64,000 bases of DNA from an uncultured Actinomyces sp. (lineage in GTDB: Bacteria > Actinomycetota > Actinomycetes > Actinomycetales > Actinomycetaceae): the NCBI GenBank assembly GCA_900545825.1, contig URAS01000003.1, forward strand, positions 1 through 64,000, in the 5' to 3' direction. The stretch's first letter is position 1; every line of letters starts with the position of its first letter. A model generated the notes under the pieces. The model was given only the letters and a program-made list of their open reading frames with translations, was not told where the DNA came from and searched no databases. Positions 9,123-16,485 of the stretch are shown here, piece by piece. Both the position numbers and the translations under genes were made by a program.

Positions 9123-9156
9123 CAATAAAAATACGTCGGGCGGTATTTTTATACAA
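9123..9156 (-). promoter_or_regulatory. argC promoter with tandem ARG-box-like operators
   Basis: Two AT-rich elements stand out in GC-rich surroundings: CAATAAAAATACG (9123-9135) and GTATTTTTATACAA (9143-9156); the core GTATTTTTATAC is palindromic. They resemble the ARG-box pattern bound by ArgR. On the minus strand TTGTAT (9151-9156), a 17-nt spacer and TATTTT (9128-9133) form a plausible promoter overlapped by both boxes, with GTG six bases after the -10. Confidence 0.7.
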
Positions 9157-9168
9157 ACTGACGGTCAC

Positions 9169-9663
9169 CTAGTGAGACTGCGCGAGCTCGTTCGCGATCT
9201 CGCGCGCCCATGCGCGCTCCTCGGTCTCGTCGCGATAGTCCCCCTCTACCGCGCCGCCGAGCTTGGCGATAGTGCGCTCGCGCCACGACAGCTGCTGGGG
9301 ATCGAGCTTCCCCTTGAACGTCTTGTGCTCACGCGGGCTGAGGGTGAGCAGCACCGGCCCCACGCGCGACGGATCGTTGACATTTCCCGACTTCACGCCG
9401 GACATCCCGACCGAGAACGCCCACAGCGGGACCTCCTCGATGGTCGAACCGAACCGCGAAACAAATTCCTTTGCCTCGTCCATCCACTGCGCCATATACA
9501 CGGCCGACCCCAAGACGACGCCGTCGTAGTCCGCCAGGGAGTGGACGTCGTGCGGCTCAACCTCGTCGACGTCAAGGCCCTGGGCACGCAGCTCGTCGGC
9601 AATAATGTGACCGACCTCATGGGCGGAACCGTGTTTGGACGCTACTGTCACCAAAACTCTCAT
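9169..9663 (-). CDS. flavodoxin-domain protein
   Basis: This 164-aa protein looks like a flavodoxin-fold, FMN-binding protein. The N-terminal strand and phosphate loop read VTVASKHGSAHEVGHIIAD, and DYDGVVLGSAVYMAQW matches the second FMN-contacting loop of the flavodoxin / protoporphyrinogen-oxidase-like family. The C-terminal half is less diagnostic. Substrate and partner cannot be inferred; a HemG-like role is only one possibility. A -10-like CATAAT (9670-9675) sits 6 nt before the ATG, so it is probably transcribed alone from a near-leaderless start. It ends about 50 nt upstream of argC on the same strand. Confidence 0.75.
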   Translation of the reverse strand: MRVLVTVASKHGSAHEVGHIIADELRAQGLDVDEVEPHDVHSLADYDGVVLGSAVYMAQWMDEAKEFVSRFGSTIEEVPLWAFSVGMSGVKSGNVNDPSRVGPVLLTLSPREHKTFKGKLDPQQLSWRERTIAKLGGAVEGDYRDETEERAWAREIANELAQSH

Positions 9664-9669
9664 GGCTCC

Positions 9670-9675
9670 ATTATG
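9670..9675 (-). promoter_or_regulatory. -10-like element of the flavodoxin gene
   Basis: CATAAT on the minus strand ends 6 nt before the ATG at 9663, so transcription would start close to or at the start codon. No good -35 was seen. Confidence 0.4.
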
Positions 9676-9702
9676 CGGTGTAGACGCCGAAAGCGCAGGC
9701 GG

Positions 9703-9741
9703 GCGGGCCCCACAAACGTCGATGCCGTTCGCGGGGCCCGC
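9703..9741 (-). terminator. hairpin terminator after pheT
   Basis: Nine-bp arms GCGGGCCCC and GGGGCCCGC are separated by 21 nt, immediately downstream of the pheT stop (9747). Confidence 0.6.
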
Positions 9742-9746
9742 ACGAA

Positions 9747-12338
9747 TTAGGCGCGCAGAACGCCGCCCACCGTCTTCTTCACCTTCTTGACGACCTTCTT
9801 GCGGGCCGCCGCGATCTCCTTGGCGTTGAGCGTCCGATCGCTGGCGCGCAAACGGAGGGCGAAAGCGAGCGACTTCTTGCCCTCGCCCACCTGCGGGCCT
9901 TCGTAGACGTCAAACAGCGTGACCGACTCGATGAGGCTGCTCGCGGCCTCAGCGATGGCCTCGCTGACCCGGCCGGCCGGCACACAGGAGTCGACGACGA
10001 ATGCCATGTCCTCCTTGACGACCGGGAACGTCGAGATGGGCGCCACCTGCAGCTCCGGCTGGCGGGCCTCGGCCTCAAGCAACGCGTCGAGGTCGAGCTC
10101 GAACGCCGCGGCCTCACGTCCCAAGCCGAACGCCTTGACCACCTGCGGATGCAGCTGACCGGCGCGGCCGACCGGGCGACCCTTCCAGGACAGCTCGGCC
10201 ACCCGGCCGGGGTGGAACGGCAGCTTGGCCTGCGGTTCGGCGTCGAGGTTCGCGACCTCGAGATCGAGACCAAGGGCGTGGGCGACGGTTTGGGTCGCCT
10301 CGAGGGCGTCGCGCCAATCGTAGAGGCGATTCGACGTCGCCAATCCCTGGGGTTCGGCCCTCCCGGCGAGGACGCCGGCGACGTGCCACGGCTGATCAGG
10401 CGTCCCCCGATGGAGCGCGGCGATCTGGTCGTTCGAGGGACGATCGGCGACGCCGGGGATTTCGGACGCGACCGTCTGGGTCGCATCGGTGACGCGGCCG
10501 ACCTCGAAGATCGCGATGTCCTCGTTGCCGCGGGCCACGTTCCGTTCGGCCACGGCAAGCAGCGTATCGAGGACGCTGGTGCGCAGGGCCGGCTGATCAT
10601 CGGCCAGCGGGTTCGCGATGACGACGGCCCGACGCCGGGGGTCGTCCTCGGCGAATCCCTGGCGGTCGAACGCGTCGCCGACGAACGGATACGACAGGAC
10701 CTCGGTGAGGCCACCGAACGACAACGCCTCGGCCACGTCACGGCGGCCACGCTGCGCCGGCGTCAGGCCGCGGCCGGCCGCGGCCGCCGGGATGACCGAC
10801 GGGATGGCGTCGTAGCCGGCCAGGCGCGCGATCTCTTCGACCAGGTCGGCCTTGCCTGTGAGGTCGGGCCGCCAACTGGGCGGCACGACGACGAGCGCGT
10901 CGCCGTCCTCGCGCACCTGGGCGCCGATCATCGTGAGGATCTGCTCGATGTCCTGAGCCGAGTAGTCGACGCCGACCAGGCGCGCCGGCTCGGAAAGCGG
11001 CAGCCGGATCGGCTGGGTTTCGGCGACCTCGTCGATGTCGGTGACGCGCGGGCTCACCGTGCCGCCGCCGTAGGTGACGAGGAGGTTGGCCGCGACCTGC
11101 GCGGCCACCGGGGCCAGGCGCGGGTCAACGCCGCGCTCGTTGCGCTTAGCCGCCTCGGACGGAATCTTGTGGCGCCTGGCCGAGCGCGCCACCGAAATGG
11201 CGTCGAAGTGCGCGGCCTCGAGCAGGATCGACGTCGTGGTCGACGAGATCTCGGTGTCGGCGCCACCCATGACCCCGGCGATCCCCAGCACGCGGGCGCC
11301 ATGGCCGCCCTCGCAGTCGGTGATGCACAGGTCCTCGGCGTCGAGCACGTGCTCGACGTCGTCGAGCGTCGTGTGGTGCTCGCCGGCGTGGGCGCGGCGA
11401 ACCACCAGCGGGCCCACGACCTTGTCGGCGTCGTAGGCGTGAAGCGGCTGGCCCAGGTCAAGCATGACGTAGTTCGTCACGTCGACGGGCAGCGAGATCG
11501 ACCGCATGCCGGCCGCCTCGAGGCGCTTGACCATCCAGTCGGGCGTGGCCGCCGTGGGGTCGACGCCCTCGATGAGGCGGGCGACGAAGTGGTCGCAGCC
11601 GACGTGCCCGCGGATCGGGGCGTCGTCGGCCAGCTCGACCGGGAAGCCGTCGCCGGAATCGGCCGGGACCTGCCCGCCCGGGAGGTTCTCGGCCAGGCCC
11701 GGGTCTGTGAACCGGGCGCCCGTCGAGTGCGAATATTCGCGGGCGACGCCGCGCATCGAGAAGCAGTAGCCGCGGTCCGGCGTGATGTTGATTTCCAGGA
11801 CCTCTTCGCCGAGCCCCAGCAGCGGGAGGACGTTCTCGCCCGGCGCCGGAATCTGGTCGGCATCAAACTTCTGCGTGAGGACGAGGATCCCGTCGTGGTC
11901 CTGTCCCAGGCCCAGCTCGCGCTCGGAGCAGATCATCCCGTCGGACACGTGACCGTAGGTCTTACGTGCCGCGATAGCGAAGTCGCCCGGGAGGACGGCG
12001 CCCGGCAGCGAGACGACGACGAGGTCGCCGACGCCAAAATTGTGGGCGCCGCAAATGATGCCGCGGCTGGGGATGTCCGACGGCTCCTTGCCCTCGCCCG
12101 GGGCGTCGTTGTGCTGGCCAACGTCGACGCGGCAGTAGTTGATGACCTTGCCGTTCTTTTGCTCCTCCGCAGAAAGCGTGAGGACCTTGCCGACGACCAG
12201 GGGACCCTGGACCGACGCGGGGACGATCCCCTCTTCCTCGAGGCCGACGCGCACGAGGTCGCGGGCCAGCTGCTCAACCGAGGTACCTTCCGGAACCTCG
12301 ACGTGTTCACGCAGCCACGAAATCGGAACGAATGCCAT
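9747..12338 (-). CDS. pheT: phenylalanyl-tRNA synthetase beta subunit
   Basis: This is the large non-catalytic, tRNA-binding and editing subunit of the alpha2-beta2 enzyme. At 863 aa it is full length. The N-terminal tRNA-binding (EMAP-like) domain has GIICGAHNFGVGDLVVVSLPGA split over about residues 90-115. B3/B4 editing segments follow (residues ~215-400), then the B5 region (LSEPARLVG) and a C-terminal anticodon-binding ferredoxin-like domain (FPVVKEDMAFVVD). It starts 3 nt after the pheS stop, so the two subunits form an operon. Confidence 0.97.
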   Translation of the reverse strand: MAFVPISWLREHVEVPEGTSVEQLARDLVRVGLEEEGIVPASVQGPLVVGKVLTLSAEEQKNGKVINYCRVDVGQHNDAPGEGKEPSDIPSRGIICGAHNFGVGDLVVVSLPGAVLPGDFAIAARKTYGHVSDGMICSERELGLGQDHDGILVLTQKFDADQIPAPGENVLPLLGLGEEVLEINITPDRGYCFSMRGVAREYSHSTGARFTDPGLAENLPGGQVPADSGDGFPVELADDAPIRGHVGCDHFVARLIEGVDPTAATPDWMVKRLEAAGMRSISLPVDVTNYVMLDLGQPLHAYDADKVVGPLVVRRAHAGEHHTTLDDVEHVLDAEDLCITDCEGGHGARVLGIAGVMGGADTEISSTTTSILLEAAHFDAISVARSARRHKIPSEAAKRNERGVDPRLAPVAAQVAANLLVTYGGGTVSPRVTDIDEVAETQPIRLPLSEPARLVGVDYSAQDIEQILTMIGAQVREDGDALVVVPPSWRPDLTGKADLVEEIARLAGYDAIPSVIPAAAAGRGLTPAQRGRRDVAEALSFGGLTEVLSYPFVGDAFDRQGFAEDDPRRRAVVIANPLADDQPALRTSVLDTLLAVAERNVARGNEDIAIFEVGRVTDATQTVASEIPGVADRPSNDQIAALHRGTPDQPWHVAGVLAGRAEPQGLATSNRLYDWRDALEATQTVAHALGLDLEVANLDAEPQAKLPFHPGRVAELSWKGRPVGRAGQLHPQVVKAFGLGREAAAFELDLDALLEAEARQPELQVAPISTFPVVKEDMAFVVDSCVPAGRVSEAIAEAASSLIESVTLFDVYEGPQVGEGKKSLAFALRLRASDRTLNAKEIAAARKKVVKKVKKTVGGVLRA

Positions 12339-12341
12339 GAG

Positions 12342-13424
12342 CTACTTCCCCTTCCCCGTCGTGCCAAAGGCCTGCGAGAACCGCACGTCGCCCTCGACGA
12401 TGTCGTGCATGTCGGCAATGCCGTTGCGCAGCATGAGCGTGCGCTCGACGCCCATGCCGAACGCGAAGCCCGTGTAGACGTCGGGGTCGATGCCACAGGC
12501 GCGCAAGACGTTGGGGTTAACCATGCCGCAGCCGCCCCACTCGATCCAGCCGGCGCCGCCCTTCTTTTGCGGGAACCACAGGTCCATCTCGGCGCTGGGC
12601 TCGGTGAAGGGGAAGAACGAGGGCCGCAACCGCGTCTTGGCCTTGGGGCCAAACATCGACCGGGCAAAGTGGTCGAGCGTGCCCTTGAGGTGGGCCATCG
12701 TCAGCCCCTTGTCGACCGCCAGGCCCTCGACCTGGTGGAAGACCGGCGTGTGTGTCTGGTCCAGCTCGTCCGAGCGGAAGACCTTGCCGGGGCAGGCGAT
12801 GTAGAGCGGCAGGTCGCGCTCGAGAAGGACGCGCGCCTGGACGGGCGACGTGTGGGTCCGCATGACGAGGTGGGCGTCGCCCTCGCCCTCGCCGACACTG
12901 GTCGAATCGATGTAGAACGTATCCTGCATCTGGCGCGCCGGGTGATCGATGTCAAAATTCAGCGCGTCGAAGTTAAACCATTCGTGCTCGAGCTCCGGGC
13001 CCTCGGCGATTTCCCATCCCATGGCGATAAAGAAATCCGAGATCTCTTCCGCCACGAGGCTGAGCGGGTGCCGGGCGCCCTCGCGGTGCCGGGGCCCGCC
13101 GGCGGTGACATCGAGGGTCTCGGCCGCCAACTGGTCGGCCTCGGCCTGAGCCGCGAGCTGCTCCTCGCGCTCAGCAAACGCCTGGTTGACACGGGAACGG
13201 GCGGCGCCCATCGCCTTGCCGGCGCGGGCCTTATCCTGCGGTTCAACATCGCGGATCCGGCGGTTCGCCATCACGAGCGGAGAATTGTCGCCCAGGTGCG
13301 CCGAGCGGGCCTCTTTCAGCTGGGCGAGATCCGTCGCCCCCTGGCAGGCGGCAAGCGCCGCATCGACGGCAGCTTGTACCCCGGCCGCATCGAGCGGGGA
13401 CAACTGCGTGTCCATGGTCGTCAT
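12342..13424 (-). CDS. pheS: phenylalanyl-tRNA synthetase alpha subunit
   Basis: This is the catalytic class II subunit that charges tRNA-Phe. The 360-aa protein has an N-terminal coiled-coil arm (about residues 1-100), motif 2-type segments (HTSPVQARVL, FRSDELDQTHTPVFHQ) and motif 3 (GFAFGMGVERTLML). ATG 13424 is preceded by AAAGGA. A small GCCCC/GGGGC hairpin (13457-13470) sits in the leader just before a purine-rich stretch. I see no leader peptide rich in Phe codons. It is divergent from map. Confidence 0.97.
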   Translation of the reverse strand: MTTMDTQLSPLDAAGVQAAVDAALAACQGATDLAQLKEARSAHLGDNSPLVMANRRIRDVEPQDKARAGKAMGAARSRVNQAFAEREEQLAAQAEADQLAAETLDVTAGGPRHREGARHPLSLVAEEISDFFIAMGWEIAEGPELEHEWFNFDALNFDIDHPARQMQDTFYIDSTSVGEGEGDAHLVMRTHTSPVQARVLLERDLPLYIACPGKVFRSDELDQTHTPVFHQVEGLAVDKGLTMAHLKGTLDHFARSMFGPKAKTRLRPSFFPFTEPSAEMDLWFPQKKGGAGWIEWGGCGMVNPNVLRACGIDPDVYTGFAFGMGVERTLMLRNGIADMHDIVEGDVRFSQAFGTTGKGK

Positions 13425-13560
13425 AATGCGGATAGTCCTTTACTTCTTCTGCTGGTGCCCCTTGCGGGGCTTCCTCCCAAGCCTAACGCGTCTGCCGCGG
13501 CCCGCTCCTCCCTGGACGCGTAGCGGACACCGGCTGGTGCCCGCCGCTCCCGGGCGGGCA

Positions 13561-13566
13561 TAGGGT
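13561..13566 (+). promoter_or_regulatory. -10-like element of map, with adjacent inverted repeat
   Basis: TAGGGT ends 6 nt before the map ATG. Directly upstream a 7-bp inverted repeat GCCCGCC/GGCGGGC (13539-13559) could be an operator. No consensus -35 is visible. Confidence 0.4.
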
Positions 13567-13572
13567 TGACGT

Positions 13573-14478
13573 ATGAGTGCTTCACCGAAGAATCTGGCCG
13601 AGCGGGCACCCTTGGGAACAACCCGACCCGGCACCATCTCTGCGAAACGCGCGGTCCCCGACTCGATCGAGCGCCCGGAATACCTCTTCCACCCCAGCCC
13701 CGAGGTCGTCACGGCATCCGACGTCAAGGACGCCGAAACGGTCGAGAAGATCCGGCGCGCCGGCCGGATCGCGGCCGACGCCCTCGTCGCCGTCGGCAAG
13801 GCCATCCGGCCGGGCGTCACCACCGACGAGCTTGACGAGATCGGCCACGAGTACATCATCGCCCAGGGCGCCTACCCGTCCTGCCTCGACTACATGGGGT
13901 TCCCCAAATCGCTGTGCACCTCGGTGAACGAGATCATTTGTCACGGGATTCCCGACTCGCGGCCGCTCGAGAATGGCGACATTGTCAACATCGACATCAC
14001 GGCCTACATCGATGGCGTTCACGGCGACACCTGCGCGATGTTCCCCGTCGGAGAAATCGATGAGGAATCCCGCCTGCTCATCGAACGGACGAAAGAAGCG
14101 ATGATGCGGGGTATTCGGGCCGTGCGTCCGGGCCGCGAGATCAACGTCATCGGTCGCGTCATCGAGTCCTATGCCAAACGCTTTTCCTACGGTGTCGTCC
14201 GCGACTTTACGGGTCACGGCGTCGGCGAGGCCTTTCACTCCGGCCTGATTATCCCCCACTACGATGCGCCCGACGCGACGACGGTGATGGAAGAGGGCAT
14301 GGTGTTCACTATCGAGCCCATGCTCACGCTGGGCAGCATCGCCTGGAAGCAGTGGGACGACAACTGGACGATCCAGACCGCGGATCGTTCTCGGACGGCG
14401 CAATTCGAGCACACACTTGTCGTGACCGCGTCCGGCGCCGACATTCTTACGCTACCCTCAGGGGTGAAGGCGGATTAA
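13573..14478 (+). CDS. map: methionine aminopeptidase, type I
   Basis: This enzyme removes initiator methionine from nascent proteins and works after peptide deformylase (def in this window). The 301-aa protein is the long actinobacterial form with an N-terminal extension of about 40 residues. The pita-bread fold metal ligands are recognisable: Asp in VNIDITAYIDG and in GVHGDTCAMF, His in DFTGHGVGEAFH, Glu in FTIEPML, and Glu in AQFEHTLVV. A substrate-binding His lies in NEIICHGIPD. There is no strong ribosome-binding site; a -10-like TAGGGT 6 nt upstream suggests a leaderless transcript. Confidence 0.97.
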   Translation: MSASPKNLAERAPLGTTRPGTISAKRAVPDSIERPEYLFHPSPEVVTASDVKDAETVEKIRRAGRIAADALVAVGKAIRPGVTTDELDEIGHEYIIAQGAYPSCLDYMGFPKSLCTSVNEIICHGIPDSRPLENGDIVNIDITAYIDGVHGDTCAMFPVGEIDEESRLLIERTKEAMMRGIRAVRPGREINVIGRVIESYAKRFSYGVVRDFTGHGVGEAFHSGLIIPHYDAPDATTVMEEGMVFTIEPMLTLGSIAWKQWDDNWTIQTADRSRTAQFEHTLVVTASGADILTLPSGVKAD

Positions 14479-14515
14479 TTCCGTATTTGTCGTCAGTAGC
14501 GCAAAGGAGCCTTTT

Positions 14516-15271
14516 ATGGAGACTGCACTGGGTATTGATGTTGGCGGATCGGGCGTCAAGGGGGCGCTTGTCGACCTCGACAAAGGCGAATTCACCACCG
14601 ACCGCTATCGCATCGAGACGCCGCAGCCCGCTACCCCCGAGGCGGTTGCCGACGTCATCGGCCAGATCGTCGAGCACTTCAACGTCGGCGACGATGTCCC
14701 CGTCGGCGTGTGCTTCCCGGCCCCGCTGCCGGGCGGCGTCGTCCCCTACATGGCCAACCTCGACCAAGGCTGGGTGGGCAAGAACGTCGCCGAGTTCATC
14801 GGCGACCGGATCGGACGCAAGGTCTACGCGTTGAACGACGCCGACGCCGCGGGCCTGGCGGAAATGCGTCACGGCGTGGGCAAGGATCGTTCCGAGGGCG
14901 TCGTCCTGTTCACCACGCTGGGGACGGGCATCGGCTCGGCTCTCTTCATCAACGGCCAGCTGGTGCCGAACACCGAGCTGGGGCACCTCGAGATCGACGG
15001 GCACGACGCCGAGAAGCGCGCCGCGGCCTCGATTCGCACGAAGGAAGACCTCAGCTGGAAGAAGTACATCAAGCGGCTGCAGCGCTACTACGAGGTGACG
15101 GTCGACCTGTTCTCGCCCGACCTCATCGTCGTCGGCGGCGGCATCTCGCGTAAGCACGACAAGTTCCTGCCGCACCTTAAGCTGCGCAGCGAAATCGTGC
15201 CCGCCGAGCTGCGCAACACCGCCGGCATCGTCGGTGCCGCGACGTACGCACACGAGCAGGCCCAAGCCTAA
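14516..15271 (+). CDS. ppgK: polyphosphate glucokinase
   Basis: This enzyme phosphorylates glucose using polyphosphate (and often ATP), as is typical of Actinobacteria. The 251-aa ROK-like kinase has the phosphate-1 motif GIDVGGSGVKGALVD at the N-terminus, phosphate-2 LFTTLGTGIGSALF, the ROK-type segment TELGHLEIDGHDAEKRA, and adenosine-type LIVVGGGISRKHDKF near the end. A good AAAGGAG site precedes ATG 14516. It follows map by 37 nt on the same strand and could be cotranscribed. It supplies glucose-6-phosphate where PTS glucose uptake is absent or supplementary. Confidence 0.95.
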   Translation: METALGIDVGGSGVKGALVDLDKGEFTTDRYRIETPQPATPEAVADVIGQIVEHFNVGDDVPVGVCFPAPLPGGVVPYMANLDQGWVGKNVAEFIGDRIGRKVYALNDADAAGLAEMRHGVGKDRSEGVVLFTTLGTGIGSALFINGQLVPNTELGHLEIDGHDAEKRAAASIRTKEDLSWKKYIKRLQRYYEVTVDLFSPDLIVVGGGISRKHDKFLPHLKLRSEIVPAELRNTAGIVGAATYAHEQAQA

Positions 15272-15279
15272 GCATCGAT

Positions 15280-15347
15280 CCGCCGCCGCGAGGAACGGGA
15301 ACGAGCCGGCCGATAAGCCGGGTTCTGTCACCGCCTCGCGGCGGCGG
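15280..15347 (-). repeat. 14-bp inverted repeat spanning the 3' end of RNase P RNA
   Basis: CCGCCGCCGCGAGG (15280-15293) is perfectly complementary to CCTCGCGGCGGCGG (15334-15347). The second copy lies in the mature RNA, where it would form a CCGCC-GCGA-GGCGG tetraloop hairpin. The first lies just beyond the mature 3' end. It could act as terminator or compete for folding. Confidence 0.6.
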
Positions 15348-15650
15348 ACGACCATCCCTCTCGGGGCGCCATTGCTGGCGTCCTCTAGCAACCTACCCGC
15401 ACCCTATGGACGGACAGCCCAGGTGCTGCTTGGTCTTGCTCCCGGTGGGGTTTACCGTGCCACGACAGTCACCTGCCGTGCGGTGGGCTCTTACTCCACC
15501 TTTTCACCCTTACCCTTTCGGGCGGTTTGTTTTCTGTGGCACTGTCCCGCGGGTCACCCCGGGTGGCTGTTAGCCACCACCGTGTCCTATGGAGCCCGGA
15601 CTTTCCTCGGCGGACCCGAAGTCCGACGCGGTCGTCTGGCCGACTCGTTC
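15298..15650 (-). ncRNA. rnpB: RNase P RNA, bacterial type A
   Basis: This is the catalytic RNA that removes tRNA 5' leaders. On the minus strand the 5' conserved block GAGGAAAGTCCGGGCTCC and the 3' block GACAGAACCCGGCTTATCGG (both hallmarks of RNase P RNA) are present at the right spacing. The ends were set by the P1 helix: GGAACGAGTCGGCC at the 5' end pairs with GGCCGGCTCGTTCC at the 3' end with one G-U. That gives about 353 nt, slightly compact for actinobacteria. A -10-like TAGAGT lies 7 nt upstream of the 5' end. It is transcribed opposite to its neighbours ppgK and yaaA. Confidence 0.95.
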
Positions 15651-15664
15651 CGTCTCCACTCTAC

Positions 15665-15670
15665 TAGACT
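15665..15670 (+). promoter_or_regulatory. -10-like element of the YaaA-family gene
   Basis: TAGACT ends 7 nt before ATG 15678. On the other strand the overlapping region carries the rnpB -10 (TAGAGT), so the two divergent promoters interleave. Confidence 0.4.
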
Positions 15671-15677
15671 GCGGCCC

Positions 15678-16463
15678 ATGCGTATTCTCCTGCCCGAATC
15701 CGTCGGGAAAACGCCGGGCACCGGCACACCACTTGACCTTAGTCTCCTGTCCTACCAGGAGTTTTCCGCATGTCGGCGCGATGTTGTCCAGCGGGTTGTG
15801 GCCGCTGCGTCCCGCCCCGACGCCCTCGAGATCTTTTCGGCCGGCCCGCGCGTCGCCGACGAGGTGGCCGCGATGATCGACCTCGAGACTGCCCCGGCGT
15901 CCCCGGCACGCCACGTCATCTCGGGTGTCCTCTATGAGGCCGCCAGCTTCGGCGCCCTCAGCGAGTCCGAGGTCGCCGCGATCGACGACGCCATCGTCAT
16001 CGTGACCGCGCTGTTCGGGTTCATTCACCTCAGCGATCCGATCCCCGCCTACCGGGCCGGGATGTCCACCCAGCTGCCGGACGTGGGCAAAATCTCTGAC
16101 CTGTGGAAGTCGACGCTTCGCGACTACGTCCTCCGCGACGACGAGACCCTGTTCCTCAACTGCTGTTCGGCTCCCTACACCGAGGCCTGGTGCCCCACTC
16201 AAGCCCAACTCAAGCACACGAATAAGCAGGTCATCGCCGTCAGCCCCAAGGTCAGGACGCCGCGCGGTCTCACTTCGGTCTCACACTGGGCGAAGTTCTA
16301 CCGTGGCCAATTGGCCGCCACCCTCGCCCCGGTAGCGGCCTCGATTACCTCGCCCGAGGAGCTCCTTGATTATCTGGGGTCGGCCCCGCTCGGCGGTATT
16401 ATTGACGCGTTTGTCGAGTGCTCCGGCCCCTCCGGCACGCTCTCACTCGTCGTTGATCGTTGA
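15678..16463 (+). CDS. yaaA: YaaA / UPF0246 family protein
   Basis: This 261-aa protein matches the YaaA family, linked in E. coli to protection of DNA during peroxide stress by limiting free iron. Typical features are the N-terminal MRILLPESVGKT, a central ALFGFIHLSDPIPAYRAGMS block, and DLWKSTLRDYV. ATG 15678 gives the usual family N-terminus; the open frame extends upstream to 15234 only through the RNase P RNA gene. There is no clear ribosome-binding site and a -10-like hexamer lies 7 nt upstream. The next gene starts 22 nt downstream and may be cotranscribed. Confidence 0.85.
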   Translation: MRILLPESVGKTPGTGTPLDLSLLSYQEFSACRRDVVQRVVAAASRPDALEIFSAGPRVADEVAAMIDLETAPASPARHVISGVLYEAASFGALSESEVAAIDDAIVIVTALFGFIHLSDPIPAYRAGMSTQLPDVGKISDLWKSTLRDYVLRDDETLFLNCCSAPYTEAWCPTQAQLKHTNKQVIAVSPKVRTPRGLTSVSHWAKFYRGQLAATLAPVAASITSPEELLDYLGSAPLGGIIDAFVECSGPSGTLSLVVDR

Positions 16464-16485
16464 TTCATCGCCCCCAAGGAGTCTC

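Noticed and set aside
9122..9168. Shine-Dalgarno for argC
   Set aside because: No purine-rich site is present within 15 nt of GTG 9121; a leaderless start fits better.
13457..13470. Phe-responsive attenuator before pheS
   Set aside because: The hairpin is short and no leader peptide with Phe codons is visible.
10149..13523. 1124-aa open frame on the plus strand
   Set aside because: It lies antisense to the clearly conserved pheST genes; the protein is Arg/Gly/Val-rich as expected for an antisense frame of GC-rich DNA.
15234..15677. N-terminal extension of the YaaA-family ORF
   Set aside because: It reads through the RNase P RNA gene on the opposite strand; the family N-terminus starts at 15678.
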